Shown in pieces: positions 47,197-55,873 of a stretch of DNA of 64,000 nucleotides (the stretch's first letter is position 1; each line of letters begins with the position of its first letter). The position numbers and the translations under genes are program-made. The stretch is taken from contig NZ_CP012623.1 in NCBI RefSeq assembly GCF_001280305.1, positions 3,713,137 through 3,777,136 on the forward strand, given 5' to 3'. Under the pieces are notes generated by a model that saw nothing but the letters and a program-made list of their open reading frames with translations, was not told where the DNA came from and did no database searches. The DNA is from Hymenobacter sp. DG25A. Lineage in GTDB: Bacteria > Bacteroidota > Bacteroidia > Cytophagales > Hymenobacteraceae.

Positions 47197-47541
47197 TTAT
47201 TTCAGCGTAAGGGAATAAGCCGCTACCTGTTCAATCTGCTCGGGGGTGAGCTGGCCTTTGAAGGCGGGCATGTTGCCCAGCCCATTGGTTACCATGTACA
47301 CGCGCCCCATCTGGTTTAGGTTGCTTTTGGTCAGGTCGTGGGCGCCGTTCAGGCCGCGCTTGCCATCGGGCCCGTGGCATACGGCGCAGTTGGTGGCGAA
47401 CAGGGCCTGGCCGGGAAGCTCGGCCGGTGCGCTGGCTGCGGCATCAGCCGGAGCTTCGGTGGGAGAAGAGGAGCAGGCCGATACCAGCAAACTGCTCAGA
47501 AAAATAAAAAAGGGCCGGAGCCCGTGCCAGGACAACATCAT
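47197..47541 (-). CDS. Cytochrome c, lipoprotein
   Basis: A 114-residue protein from ATG 47541 with a lipoprotein signal (FIFLSSLLVSAC, lipobox LVSAC) and an Ala/Pro/Glu linker. A single class I cytochrome c domain follows: haem motif CAVCH in ATNCAVCHGPDGKRG and the axial Met in LGNMPAFKGQLTPEQIEQVAAY. It would carry one covalent haem on the periplasmic side of a membrane and pass electrons in respiration. No oxidase or haem-lyase genes are near. It is divergent from the glycosyltransferase gene, with 107 bases between them. Confidence 0.9.
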   Translation of the reverse strand: MMLSWHGLRPFFIFLSSLLVSACSSSPTEAPADAAASAPAELPGQALFATNCAVCHGPDGKRGLNGAHDLTKSNLNQMGRVYMVTNGLGNMPAFKGQLTPEQIEQVAAYSLTLK

Positions 47542-47618
47542 TGCGAAAGAAAATACCGTAATGCGCCACAAAGTAACCGAAAGTGCGTCGCCCTGCGGCT
47601 TGCCAGTGCTTAGCCCGT

Positions 47619-47626
47619 TACCTTTG
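47619..47626 (+). promoter_or_regulatory. -7 promoter element for the glycosyltransferase gene (TACCTTTG)
   Basis: Full match to TAnnTTTG, 22 bases upstream of the ATG at 47649. The nearest TTG is 16 rather than 19 bases further upstream. Confidence 0.45.
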
Positions 47627-47648
47627 CCTTCTGAATAACCCCGTTTGC

Positions 47649-48767
47649 ATGCGCGTTGCCATTGTAATTAATACCTCCTGGAATATCTGGAATTTCCGCC
47701 GCAGCCTGGTACAGGCGCTGCAATCAGCGGGCCATGAAGTGCTGGCCATAGCCCCTCCCGATGCCTATTCTGAGCGTTTAGAAACCGAGCTGGGCTGCCG
47801 CTTTGTCCCCATTCTGATGGAAAACAAAGGCACCAACCCTCTCAAGGATGCTCTGCTCACGCGCCGCTTTTATGATATTTACAAGCGCGAGCGGCCCGAT
47901 GTAGTGCTGCAATACACCATCAAGCCCAATATTTACGGCACCCTGGCCGCCAAGCTGGCGGGAGTTCCCAGCGTGAACAACGTATCGGGCCTGGGCACGG
48001 TGTTCATCGTGAAAAACCTGGTGAGCAAAGTGGCCCTGGGCTTGTATCGGTTTGCGTTTCAATTCCCGCGCCGGGTGTTTTTTCAGAATGATGATGACCG
48101 GCAGCTGTTTCTGCAGCACAACTTAGTAAAGCAGCAGATTACCGATTTGCTGCCCGGCTCCGGCGTTGATGTGCGCAAGTTCCTTCCCGCCGACACCTTC
48201 CAACGCAACCAGCCCTTCACCTATCTCATGATTGCCCGCGTGCTCTATGAGAAGGGCGTGGAGGAATACTTTGAAGCTGCCCGCCTAGTGCGCGCGGCCA
48301 TGCCCGGCACGCGTGTGCAGCTGCTGGGCGGCATTGATGAGTCGGGTGGGGTAGGCGTGAAGCGGGCCGTATTTGACGAGTGGCTGCAGGCCGGCCACAT
48401 CGAATACCTGGGTACTTCCGATAACGTAGCCGCCCACATTGCCGAGGCCGACGTGGTGGTGCTGCCTTCTTACCGCGAAGGCACGCCCAAAACCCTGCTG
48501 GAAGCCGCCGCCATGGGTAAGCCCATTGTAACCACCGACGTGCCCGGCTGCCGCGAAACCGTCATCGACGGCTACAACGGCCTGCTCTGCCAGGTGCGCA
48601 GCGGCCCCGACCTGGCCCGCAAAATGCTTCATCTTCAGCATTTACCAGAACACAAACTGGCCGAAATGGGCCGCGCCAGCCGCCGTCTGGCCGAAGACAA
48701 GTTTGACGAGCAGCTGGTCCTGGATAAATACCTGCGCTTGGTAGCAGAAATTGGCCCTCGCTCGTAG
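47649..48767 (+). CDS. Glycosyltransferase family 4 protein
   Basis: A 372-residue GT-B enzyme. The acceptor half starts MRVAIVINTSWNIWNFRRSL and includes YTIKPNIYGTLAAKLAGVPSV, typical of the group that uses undecaprenyl-linked sugars or extends surface polysaccharide. The donor half has the hallmark PSYREGTPKTLLEAAAMGKP with the Glu-x7-Glu motif, then GCRETVIDGYNGLL. No signal peptide is present; it acts on the cytoplasmic side. rfbC follows 64 bases later, so a role in dTDP-rhamnose-containing glycans is possible but not proved. Confidence 0.9.
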   Translation: MRVAIVINTSWNIWNFRRSLVQALQSAGHEVLAIAPPDAYSERLETELGCRFVPILMENKGTNPLKDALLTRRFYDIYKRERPDVVLQYTIKPNIYGTLAAKLAGVPSVNNVSGLGTVFIVKNLVSKVALGLYRFAFQFPRRVFFQNDDDRQLFLQHNLVKQQITDLLPGSGVDVRKFLPADTFQRNQPFTYLMIARVLYEKGVEEYFEAARLVRAAMPGTRVQLLGGIDESGGVGVKRAVFDEWLQAGHIEYLGTSDNVAAHIAEADVVVLPSYREGTPKTLLEAAAMGKPIVTTDVPGCRETVIDGYNGLLCQVRSGPDLARKMLHLQHLPEHKLAEMGRASRRLAEDKFDEQLVLDKYLRLVAEIGPRS

Positions 48768-48831
48768 ATCAGCCCTTAAAGCTTCCGGCTGAAATTAGTT
48801 TTTACCTTAAAAATCTGTCCCGTTACCTCCA

Positions 48832-49374
48832 ATGGAAATCAAGCAACACGCCCTGGAAGGAGTTTTTGAGTTCACACCCCGGGTTTTCGCCGATGCCCGA
48901 GGGGCCTTTTTTGAATCCTTCAGCGAGAAAGTGCTGCAGCAGGCCGGGATTCAGGAGAACTGGGTACAGGATAATCAGTCCAGCTCTTCCCAAGGCGTAT
49001 TACGTGGCCTCCATTTTCAGCGGCCCCCTCATGCGCAGGCCAAGCTGGTGCGCGTAGCTGCCGGCCGCGCCATGGACGTCGTCGTTGATTTACGGCGCAC
49101 TTCACCTACTTATGGTCAGCACCTGGCAGTAGCGCTGGATGCTGAAAAATGCAATATTCTATATGTGCCTGTAGGCTTTGCCCACGGTTTCGTGGCGTTG
49201 GAAGACAACACACTCTTCCTCTACAAGTGCAGCAATTACTACCATCCCGCCGCGGAAGGTGGCCTGCACTGGAACGACCCGGCCCTGAGCATTAACTGGG
49301 GCATAGAAAACCCGCTGGTTTCCGATAAAGACCAGATACTTCCCTTCCTGCAGGATCTGGAAAACCCGTTTTAG
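48832..49374 (+). CDS. rfbC: dTDP-4-dehydrorhamnose 3,5-epimerase
   Basis: RfbC (RmlC) epimerises dTDP-4-keto-6-deoxyglucose on the way to dTDP-L-rhamnose. The protein has 180 residues, the family's full length. It shows the cupin core FTPRVFADARGAFFESF, VQDNQSSSSQGVLRGLHFQ with the catalytic His, LVRVAAGRAMDVVVDLR, VPVGFAHGFVAL and the Tyr of YKCSNYYHPAAEGGL. rfbA, B and D are not in the window. The long palindromic region after its stop separates it from the convergent murF. Confidence 0.95.
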   Translation: MEIKQHALEGVFEFTPRVFADARGAFFESFSEKVLQQAGIQENWVQDNQSSSSQGVLRGLHFQRPPHAQAKLVRVAAGRAMDVVVDLRRTSPTYGQHLAVALDAEKCNILYVPVGFAHGFVALEDNTLFLYKCSNYYHPAAEGGLHWNDPALSINWGIENPLVSDKDQILPFLQDLENPF

Positions 49375-49389
49375 GTTATTGTCCGAAGT

Positions 49390-49562
49390 TCAAAACAAAC
49401 CCATCAGTCATCACCCCAATTCCATCTATCATCCTGAGCTTGCGAAGGACCTTCTCACGGCTAAACGACAAGCGTAAAAACGACTCGTTCTGAATTGAGA
49501 AGGTCCTTCGGACAGCTCAGGATGACAGATGCGGTATTGATGATCGATAGGTTTGTTTCTTT
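49390..49562. repeat. Long palindromic intergenic region (family one element)
   Basis: Arms 49424-49457 and 49496-49530 pair over about 34 bases with one mismatch and one indel. They carry the same CATCCTGAGC...GCGAAGGACCTT sequence and ACGACTCGTTC core as 16081 and 25016. Weaker pairing extends outward to AAACAAACC (left) and GGTTTGTTT (right), so nearly the whole 199-base gap between convergent rfbC and murF can fold. Confidence 0.8.
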
Positions 49563-49573
49563 ATAAACAGCCC

Positions 49574-50875
49574 TTACAGCAACTCCACCAACGTCTCCAG
49601 GCCCATGCCGCGGGAGCCTTTAATAAGGATGAGCTGATTGCGCAGCGGCTGGGCCTGCAGCCAGGCGGCGGCCTCAGGTTTGGTTGAGAAGTAGTGCGCA
49701 GTCATGTGGGTTGCGGCAGCCAGGCGCATTTCCTCACCAATTAGCAGAACCGTATCGAAGGTCAAATCGGTTAGCAGGTGCCCCAATACGGTGTGCTCCC
49801 GCTGGCTTTCAGTGCCCAACTCGAACATGTCCCCCAAAATCACTACTCGCTGCTGACCGGCCAGAGTGGGGCGGGTGGCAAAGCTGGCCAGTGCGGCGGC
49901 CATGCTGCTGGGGTTGGCATTGTAGGCATCCAACAACACTTCATTGTACTGGGTGCGTACCAGCTGGGAGCGGTTATTGGTGGGTGCGTAGCTGGCCAGG
50001 GCCTGCGCAATATCCGCCGTGGGCACCCCAAAGTGCGCGCCCACGGCGGCGGCGGCGGCCAGGTTTAGGAAATTATACCCGCCATTAATCTGTGCTTCTA
50101 CCACGGTGCCCTCATACAGGCGCAGCACCACGTTGGGGGTGGCGCTCAGCAACTCGGCCGGATACGTGTCGGCCGGGTTGGGATAGGTGATGCGGGTGGG
50201 CACTACTTGCGCCAGGTTTGCTACCTGCGCATCGGCGGTGTTAACGAAGGCCGTACCGGCGTGGGCTGCCAGGTAGCGCCACATCTCGCTCTTGCCTTTG
50301 GCCACGCCTTCCACGCCGCCAAAACCTTCTAAGTGGGCTTTGCCGATGTTAGTAATGAGCCCGTGGGTGGGTTCCGCCAGCTGGCAGAGCAGGTCAATTT
50401 CGCCCTGATGGTTGGCCCCCATTTCCACAATGGCAAACTCGTGCGTATTGGCCTCAATGCTGAGCAGGGTAAGTGGCACCCCAATGTGGTTGTTGAGGTT
50501 GCCGCGGGTGTACTGCACCCGGTAGCGCCGGCTCAGCACCGCGTTCAGCAGCTCCTTGGTGGTGGTTTTGCCGTTGGAACCCGTTACGGCCAGTACCGGA
50601 ATAGAAAGCTGCCGCCGGTGGTGCCGGGCCAGCTCCTGCAAAGCCAGAAGCGGGTCGGGAGCGTAGGTATAGCGCGGGTCGGAGGCGGCCAGAGCTTCGT
50701 CGTCTACCACGGCGTAGCGGGCGCCTTTGGCCAGCGCCTGCGGGGCAAAATCCCGACCCCGGAAGCTGGGGCCGTTCAGGGCAAAAAACAGCGTGTTATC
50801 TTGCTCGTGCCGCGTGTCGGTACTGACCGACTGACATTCGAGAAAGCGGGAATAAAGAGCAGTGGGCTCACTCAT
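49574..50875 (-). CDS. murF: UDP-N-acetylmuramoyl-tripeptide--D-alanyl-D-alanine ligase
   Basis: MurF adds D-Ala-D-Ala to the UDP-MurNAc tripeptide, completing the cytoplasmic peptidoglycan precursor. It has 433 residues from ATG 50875. The N-terminal part is DTRHEQDNTLFFALNGPSFRGRDF; the ATP loop is AVTGSNGKTTTKELL; the middle part is LTLLSIEANTHEFAIVEMGANHQGEI; and the C-terminal domain has LLDAYNANPSSMAAAL. An upstream in-frame lead of 55 codons overlaps the neighbouring intergenic region and does not look coding. The gene is divergent from the FG-GAP protein gene, with 59 bases between the starts. Confidence 0.95.
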   Translation of the reverse strand: MSEPTALYSRFLECQSVSTDTRHEQDNTLFFALNGPSFRGRDFAPQALAKGARYAVVDDEALAASDPRYTYAPDPLLALQELARHHRRQLSIPVLAVTGSNGKTTTKELLNAVLSRRYRVQYTRGNLNNHIGVPLTLLSIEANTHEFAIVEMGANHQGEIDLLCQLAEPTHGLITNIGKAHLEGFGGVEGVAKGKSEMWRYLAAHAGTAFVNTADAQVANLAQVVPTRITYPNPADTYPAELLSATPNVVLRLYEGTVVEAQINGGYNFLNLAAAAAVGAHFGVPTADIAQALASYAPTNNRSQLVRTQYNEVLLDAYNANPSSMAAALASFATRPTLAGQQRVVILGDMFELGTESQREHTVLGHLLTDLTFDTVLLIGEEMRLAAATHMTAHYFSTKPEAAAWLQAQPLRNQLILIKGSRGMGLETLVELL

Positions 50876-50934
50876 GCGGCAGAAAAAAAACTTGAGTCGG
50901 GAGAAACAAATAAAGACATAAAAACCGCAGACTA

Positions 50935-53205
50935 ATGCTACGATGGATCCTGACAACCGGCGGCCTCTGCTGGTTATTACTAACAACAGCCTGGGCGCAG
51001 CAGCCGGGGCCGCTGGGATTTGAGTACCAGCCGGTGGCAAAAGTAGTGCACGGCACCGATACCATGCACCTGGCCTGGGCGGGCGGCCTCAACAGCCCGC
51101 AGTTTTCCAATATCGATTTCAACCAGGATGGGCAAAACGACCTGTTCATCTTTGACCGGATCAGCCGCCGCGTATTCACCTACCTAAACGTGGCCGTGCA
51201 CGGCAGCCAGCGCCAGTGGCAATATGCCCCGGAGTTTGAAGCCATCTTCCCCCAGGATATCAACAGCTGGGCGCTGTTGCGCGACTACGACTGCGACAAC
51301 CGCCCCGATTTGTTTGCGCACGGCGGTGGCGGCGACGTCCGGGTGTATCATAATGAGCTGGATGCCAATGGTCAGCTCAAATTTCAGTTGGTCAGCAACC
51401 AGCTCCGCTACTATAATACCAGCATCAACAACGGAAATATATTCGCCAGCTCCTATGATTTGCCGGCCATTGAAGATGTGGACGGCGACGGGAAATTAGA
51501 CCTGCTGCTGCTGGACTTTGCCACCAGCAACTATTTCACCTGGTATCGCAACGTGAGCCCGGCTTGTGGCGGACTGGATTTTAAAATTGAAACCAGTTTT
51601 TGGGGCGCAATCAGAGCCTGCGCGAACAACTGTGCCGGATTTGTTTTTGGTTCCGGGGTTAGTTGTCCGCCTGCCCGCCCGCTGCACACCAGCGGCTATA
51701 CCTTACTCATGCTGGATCTGGATGATGATGGCGACCAGGACCTTATTACCGGGCACGATGAGTGCCACGAACTGGCCAGCCTAACCAATGCAGGCACTCC
51801 CAGCGCCGCCCGCATGACGGCCGCCGGCCTGAACAAAGCATTCCCCGCCGGTAATACCCCCGCCAATGAGTTGATTTTTCCGGCGGCATTTTCAGCTGAT
51901 GTAACCTTTGATGGTCGCCCTGATCTGTTGGTTTCCCCCGCTCTGTTTAGCAACGCGCACCAGGAAAGCCTGCGGCAATCGGTGTGGCTGTATGAGAACA
52001 CCGCGGCCACTGGCGCTCCGGCTTTCACCTTCCGCCAGCCCGATTTTCTGCAGCAGCAAATGCTGGAAGTAAGCGAAGCCGCGGCTCCTGCTCTTACGGA
52101 TATGGACGCCGACGGCCTGCCGGACCTGCTCATCGGCAACGGTGGCGACGAAGTAGACGGACGCTACCGCGCCTCCCTGGCCTACTACCACAACCAGGGC
52201 ACCGCCACCAACCCCTTATTCCGGCGCGCTGCCACTGATTACCTGAACCTGTCCGGCCAGCAATTCACCAACCTAAAACCTGTTTTTGCTGATCTGAATC
52301 AGGACGGGGCGCTGGATCTGGCTTTTGCCGCTACCACTGCTGGGGGCAGCACCAGCCTGTACTATATTCTGAATACTGCGGCGGCCGGTCAACCCCTGGC
52401 GTTGGCGGCCAGCAACCTGCAGCAGGCGGGCGGCTTGGCCAACCTGCCGGGCTTGGCCCCAACCTTCATTGATATAGATGCCGATGGCTACCTAGATTTG
52501 CTCATCGGTACCAATGCGGCCAGCGCATCCGGAGGCTCGCTACGCTACTACCGGCAGCAGCCGGGCAGTACGGGTGTGCTGCAGTTTACCTTGCAAAACG
52601 AGGATTTTGGCCAGATCCGAACGGCCGCCAGCACCCGCCCCATTAACCTGTTTCCGCTGGTGCTTGACCTGGATGGGGATGCGGCGCCCGACTTATTGAC
52701 CGTGGATAATACCGGCGTAGTACAGTTCTTCAGTAACGTGCGCAGCCTTTCCGGCGCCTTCACGCCTAAAACCGACCTATTCTATCAGCCCCTGAGCAAG
52801 CAGTTTGCCGTCAGTCGTTTTGGTACGGCGTCGCAGCTGCGCCTGGCACTGGCGGCCGCCGATGTGAACGGGGATGCCGTGCCGGAGCTATTGGTGGGCC
52901 AGGAAAATGGCGGGGTGCAGAGCTTCCGAATCCGGCAGCGGCCGGCCACCGGCACGGCCACGCGCCCTGTTCAGGAGCCGCAATGGCTACAAGTCTTCCC
53001 TAACCCGGCCGTGGGTGCCGTGCAGATTATATTGCCCGGGCAAGGGCAGATCATGGTGCTGGATGTAACGGGGCGCACGGTGCGCACCGTCCGCAGCACT
53101 AGCGGCCAACCTTTGCAAATTTCTGGGCTGGCCGCCGGCGTATATGTGGTGCGGGCAACGCTGGCCGACGGGCGCCAGGCTGTGCGCCGCCTGCTGGTGC
53201 GCTAA
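50935..53205 (+). CDS. FG-GAP/VCBS repeat protein with T9SS sorting domain
   Basis: A 756-residue secreted protein with a signal peptide (1-21). Nine or ten repeats carry the calcium-binding DxDxDGxxDL motif (for example DFNQDGQNDLFI, DVDGDGKLDLLL, DLDDDGDQDLIT, DMDADGLPDLLI, DIDADGYLDLLI, DVNGDAVPELLV), forming an integrin-like beta-propeller. The end is a T9SS type A sorting domain (about 685-756: VFPNPAVGAVQI, LDVTGRTVRTV, ISGLAAGVYVVRA, RRLLVR). It is thus exported through T9SS to the cell surface. Binding or adhesion is a likely role, but no ligand is known. Its stop overlaps that of the next gene. Confidence 0.92.
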   Translation: MLRWILTTGGLCWLLLTTAWAQQPGPLGFEYQPVAKVVHGTDTMHLAWAGGLNSPQFSNIDFNQDGQNDLFIFDRISRRVFTYLNVAVHGSQRQWQYAPEFEAIFPQDINSWALLRDYDCDNRPDLFAHGGGGDVRVYHNELDANGQLKFQLVSNQLRYYNTSINNGNIFASSYDLPAIEDVDGDGKLDLLLLDFATSNYFTWYRNVSPACGGLDFKIETSFWGAIRACANNCAGFVFGSGVSCPPARPLHTSGYTLLMLDLDDDGDQDLITGHDECHELASLTNAGTPSAARMTAAGLNKAFPAGNTPANELIFPAAFSADVTFDGRPDLLVSPALFSNAHQESLRQSVWLYENTAATGAPAFTFRQPDFLQQQMLEVSEAAAPALTDMDADGLPDLLIGNGGDEVDGRYRASLAYYHNQGTATNPLFRRAATDYLNLSGQQFTNLKPVFADLNQDGALDLAFAATTAGGSTSLYYILNTAAAGQPLALAASNLQQAGGLANLPGLAPTFIDIDADGYLDLLIGTNAASASGGSLRYYRQQPGSTGVLQFTLQNEDFGQIRTAASTRPINLFPLVLDLDGDAAPDLLTVDNTGVVQFFSNVRSLSGAFTPKTDLFYQPLSKQFAVSRFGTASQLRLALAAADVNGDAVPELLVGQENGGVQSFRIRQRPATGTATRPVQEPQWLQVFPNPAVGAVQIILPGQGQIMVLDVTGRTVRTVRSTSGQPLQISGLAAGVYVVRATLADGRQAVRRLLVR

Positions 53206-53999
53206 ACAGCGGCGGGCGTTGGCAGCAGGCTGAAAGCGTCGGCGTCGTGCAGGGCCGGGAAGCGCTGGCGGAAGGCTTCCAGCTCGGCGCGGCGCAGGGT
53301 GCGGGTAATGCAGGTTTCCTGATTACCTACTTCCACCAGGTATTCCCCTTTCATATCCAGCAGGGCCGAGTCACCATTGTAGGTCTGGCCGTGGTGGTCG
53401 ATGCCCACGCAGTTCACCCCAATGGTATAGGCCAGGTTTTCGATGGCGCGGGCGCGCAGCAGGGTGCTCCAGGCGGTGCGGCGCACGGCCGGCCAGTTGG
53501 CTACGTACAGCAGCAAATCATAGGGTTGCTCGGGAGTATTGCGGCTCCAGACCGGGAAGCGCAGGTCATAACAGATCAGCGGCCGGATGCGCCAGCCTTT
53601 CAGCTCCTCCAGCAATGGCTCCGTGCCGGCCACAAACACGCTTTGCTCCTGCGCCAGGCTAAACAAATGGCGCTTATTGTAGTGGCTCATGGTGCCATCG
53701 GGGCGCACCCAGAGTAGCCGGTTGTAGAAGTAGTCTCCTTCCCGCAGCATCAGGCTGCCGGTCACTACGGCCTGCCGCTCGGCCGCCATATGCTGCATCC
53801 AGGCTACGGTGGGGCCGTCCAGCGTTTCGGCATAGGCCGCCGCCTCCATGCTGAAACCCGTGCTGAACATTTCCGGCAGCACAATGAGGTCGGTAGGGAT
53901 AGGAATTTCGTTGATCAGACGGCTCAGCTCTGCTCTATTCCCCTCAGGGTTATGCCATTGCAAAGCCGGTTGTACGCAGGAAACAGTGAGGTCAGACAC
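53202..53999 (-). CDS. Carbon-nitrogen hydrolase (nitrilase superfamily, omega-amidase-like)
   Basis: The 265 residues hold the Glu-Lys-Cys triad: LIVLPEMFSTGFSM (Glu), HYNKRHLFSLAQEQ (Lys) and IRPLICYDLRFPVWSR (Cys). The order and the FSTGFS and RFPVW forms point to the YafV/Nit2 branch, which opens omega-amides such as alpha-ketoglutaramate. The neighbouring gene on the same strand is an aminotransferase of the KAT/glutamine transaminase K kind. Such enzymes produce that substrate, so the two genes may act together in methionine or glutamine salvage. The last codons overlap the stop of the convergent FG-GAP gene. Confidence 0.9.
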   Translation of the reverse strand: MSDLTVSCVQPALQWHNPEGNRAELSRLINEIPIPTDLIVLPEMFSTGFSMEAAAYAETLDGPTVAWMQHMAAERQAVVTGSLMLREGDYFYNRLLWVRPDGTMSHYNKRHLFSLAQEQSVFVAGTEPLLEELKGWRIRPLICYDLRFPVWSRNTPEQPYDLLLYVANWPAVRRTAWSTLLRARAIENLAYTIGVNCVGIDHHGQTYNGDSALLDMKGEYLVEVGNQETCITRTLRRAELEAFRQRFPALHDADAFSLLPTPAAV

Positions 54000-54120
54000 G
54001 TAAGCAGAGACGGAGGTGGGAAACTGAGGAATAGTACGAACTAAGAACTATATCGGCTGCCGGAATAATTCTACGGCCGGGTCTTTTGCGGATTATTCCT
54101 GTAAATGGCGTTGGGGCAGG

Positions 54121-55278
54121 CTATAGCTGCCGCAGCCGCTCGGCGGCGGCATGCAGGGTTTCATCCCGCTTGGCAAAGCAGAACCGGATCAGACCTTCAT
54201 CCAGGGCATTATGATAGAAGGCCGAAATGGGCACTACGGCCACGCCGGCTTCGGTGGTGAGGCGGCGGGCAAAGGAAACATCATCCTCGGAAGAAATGCG
54301 GTGGTAGCGGGCCAGCTGGAAGTAGGAGCCGGCCGTGGGCAGCAGCTCAAAGCGGGAATCCTGCAGCAGACTGGCAAACAGGTCACGCTTGTGCTGGTAG
54401 AACGCCGGCAGGGCGTGGTAGTGGGTAGCATCGGCCAGCACCTCGGCAATGGCATGCTGGGTGGGCGTGCTCACGCTGAAGGTCAGAAACTGATGCACAC
54501 GCCGCACCTCGGCCGTGAGCTGGGGCGGGGCAATGCAGTAGCCCACTTTCCAACCCGTGGCATGGTAGGTTTTGCCGAAGGAAGATAACACAAAGCTGCG
54601 CTCGGCCAGGGCCGGGTGCTGCAGGGCGCTGCGGTGCGGCTGCCCGTCAAACACCATGTGCTCATAAACTTCGTCGCTCAGCACCAGCGTGTCGGTGCCG
54701 GCCAACAGGGCGGCCAGCTGGTCCCAGTCGGCAGCATCCATTACGGCGCCGGTGGGGTTGTGCGGCGTGTTCAGCATGATGAGGCGAGTGCGCGGCGTGA
54801 GGGCCGCGGCTACCAGGTCCCAGTCGGGCCGGAAGTCGGGCTGGCGCAGGGGCACGTACACGGGCCGGCCACCCTGTAGCCGGATGGCGGGGCCATAGAG
54901 GTCGTAGGCCGGTTCCAGCACCAGCACTTCGTCGCCGGGGTGCACCACGGCCGCCAGCACGGCGTACAGGGCCTCGGTGGCGCCGCTGGTCACGGTAATT
55001 TCAGTGTTGGGGTCGGGGGGCGTTACGCCATATATCTGCGCCGTTTTTTGGCTGATGAGCTCCCGCAGCCGGGGCAGGCCGGGCATGGGCGCGTACTGCT
55101 GATGGCCAGGCAGGCCGGCGTAATGGGCCAGCGCCTCGGTCAGGTTTGTGGGTGGGTCAAAATCCGGAAACCCCTGGGCCAGATTAATGGCGCCATGCTC
55201 GGCGGCCAGCTGCGACATCACAGAGAAAATGCTGGTGCCCACATCGGGAAGCTTCGACACAAAAGCAGGAGTAGCCAT
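54121..55278 (-). CDS. PLP-dependent aminotransferase (methionine/glutamine transaminase K type, YbdL-like)
   Basis: In this 385-residue fold-type I aminotransferase, the N-terminal part INLAQGFPDFDPP and the loop GHQQYAPMPGLPRLRELIS identify the kynurenine/methionine aminotransferase branch. The PLP Lys lies in VLSSFGKTYHATGWKVGY, the cofactor-binding residues are in NTPHNPTGAVM and the Arg in GLIRFCFAK. It uses PLP to move amino groups between methionine or glutamine and 2-oxo acids. ATG 55278 starts just before the conserved part. The omega-amidase-like gene lies 121 bases downstream on the same strand. Confidence 0.92.
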   Translation of the reverse strand: MATPAFVSKLPDVGTSIFSVMSQLAAEHGAINLAQGFPDFDPPTNLTEALAHYAGLPGHQQYAPMPGLPRLRELISQKTAQIYGVTPPDPNTEITVTSGATEALYAVLAAVVHPGDEVLVLEPAYDLYGPAIRLQGGRPVYVPLRQPDFRPDWDLVAAALTPRTRLIMLNTPHNPTGAVMDAADWDQLAALLAGTDTLVLSDEVYEHMVFDGQPHRSALQHPALAERSFVLSSFGKTYHATGWKVGYCIAPPQLTAEVRRVHQFLTFSVSTPTQHAIAEVLADATHYHALPAFYQHKRDLFASLLQDSRFELLPTAGSYFQLARYHRISSEDDVSFARRLTTEAGVAVVPISAFYHNALDEGLIRFCFAKRDETLHAAAERLRQL

Positions 55279-55443
55279 AAAATAGGGGAAGGAGGGAGGC
55301 GCCAAATATACAGGGCGAAGACCCAATAAGACAGGTGCGGCGCCCGGGAACCAACAAATGCTATCGGGCTGCTGTTTTTGGGCAACCCAGGCCCCATACC
55401 CTTTTGCTGCGCGGCCCGTTTAACCCGGGCATCCTCATCCCTT

Positions 55444-55839
55444 ATGGCCACTCAAGAACTGCTCTCCCAGCCCCATCTGCTCATTTCCTACGACTACGAA
55501 AATGAGTGGCTGTATGCCGACTGGATAGGGGACCAGGATCTGCAGTCGGTGCAGGAAGGCTGCGAGCAGCTCCTGGAGTTTCTGAAAGCGGAGCGCTGCC
55601 AGAAAGTGCTGAACGACAACTCCCGCGTAACCAGCATGTGGTCGGATGCGGCGGAGTGGGGCGGCAAGGTTTGGTTTCCGGCCATGGCCGAAGGAGGCCT
55701 GAAATATTTTGCCTGGGTATATTCGCCCAACCACTACAGCCGCTTGTCTACGGACCTGATGCTGGGCTATACCACCAGCCCCATCGTCGCTACTTTTGAT
55801 GATATTGGAACGGCCAGTGCGTGGCTGCGGCAGATGTAA
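55444..55839 (+). CDS. STAS/SEC14-like small protein, copy 1
   Basis: The 131 residues have the pattern LISYDYENEWLYADWIGDQDLQSVQEGCEQLLEFLKAERCQKVLND (given in parts ISYDYENEWLYADWIG and GCEQLLEFLKAERCQKVLND), then SMWSDAAEWGGKVWFPAMAEGG, FAWVYSPNHYSRLS and FDDIGTASAWLRQM. It is a mixed alpha/beta fold like STAS domains. A close paralogue is encoded at 60699 (shared LND, WVYSP..YSRL and FDD...WL positions). No function is known; it could bind a partner or a lipid. It starts 165 bases from the divergent aminotransferase start. Confidence 0.75.
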   Translation: MATQELLSQPHLLISYDYENEWLYADWIGDQDLQSVQEGCEQLLEFLKAERCQKVLNDNSRVTSMWSDAAEWGGKVWFPAMAEGGLKYFAWVYSPNHYSRLSTDLMLGYTTSPIVATFDDIGTASAWLRQM

Positions 55840-55873
55840 CCCGGCTTTACCTCTTTATTCTTCTTCTGGTTCT

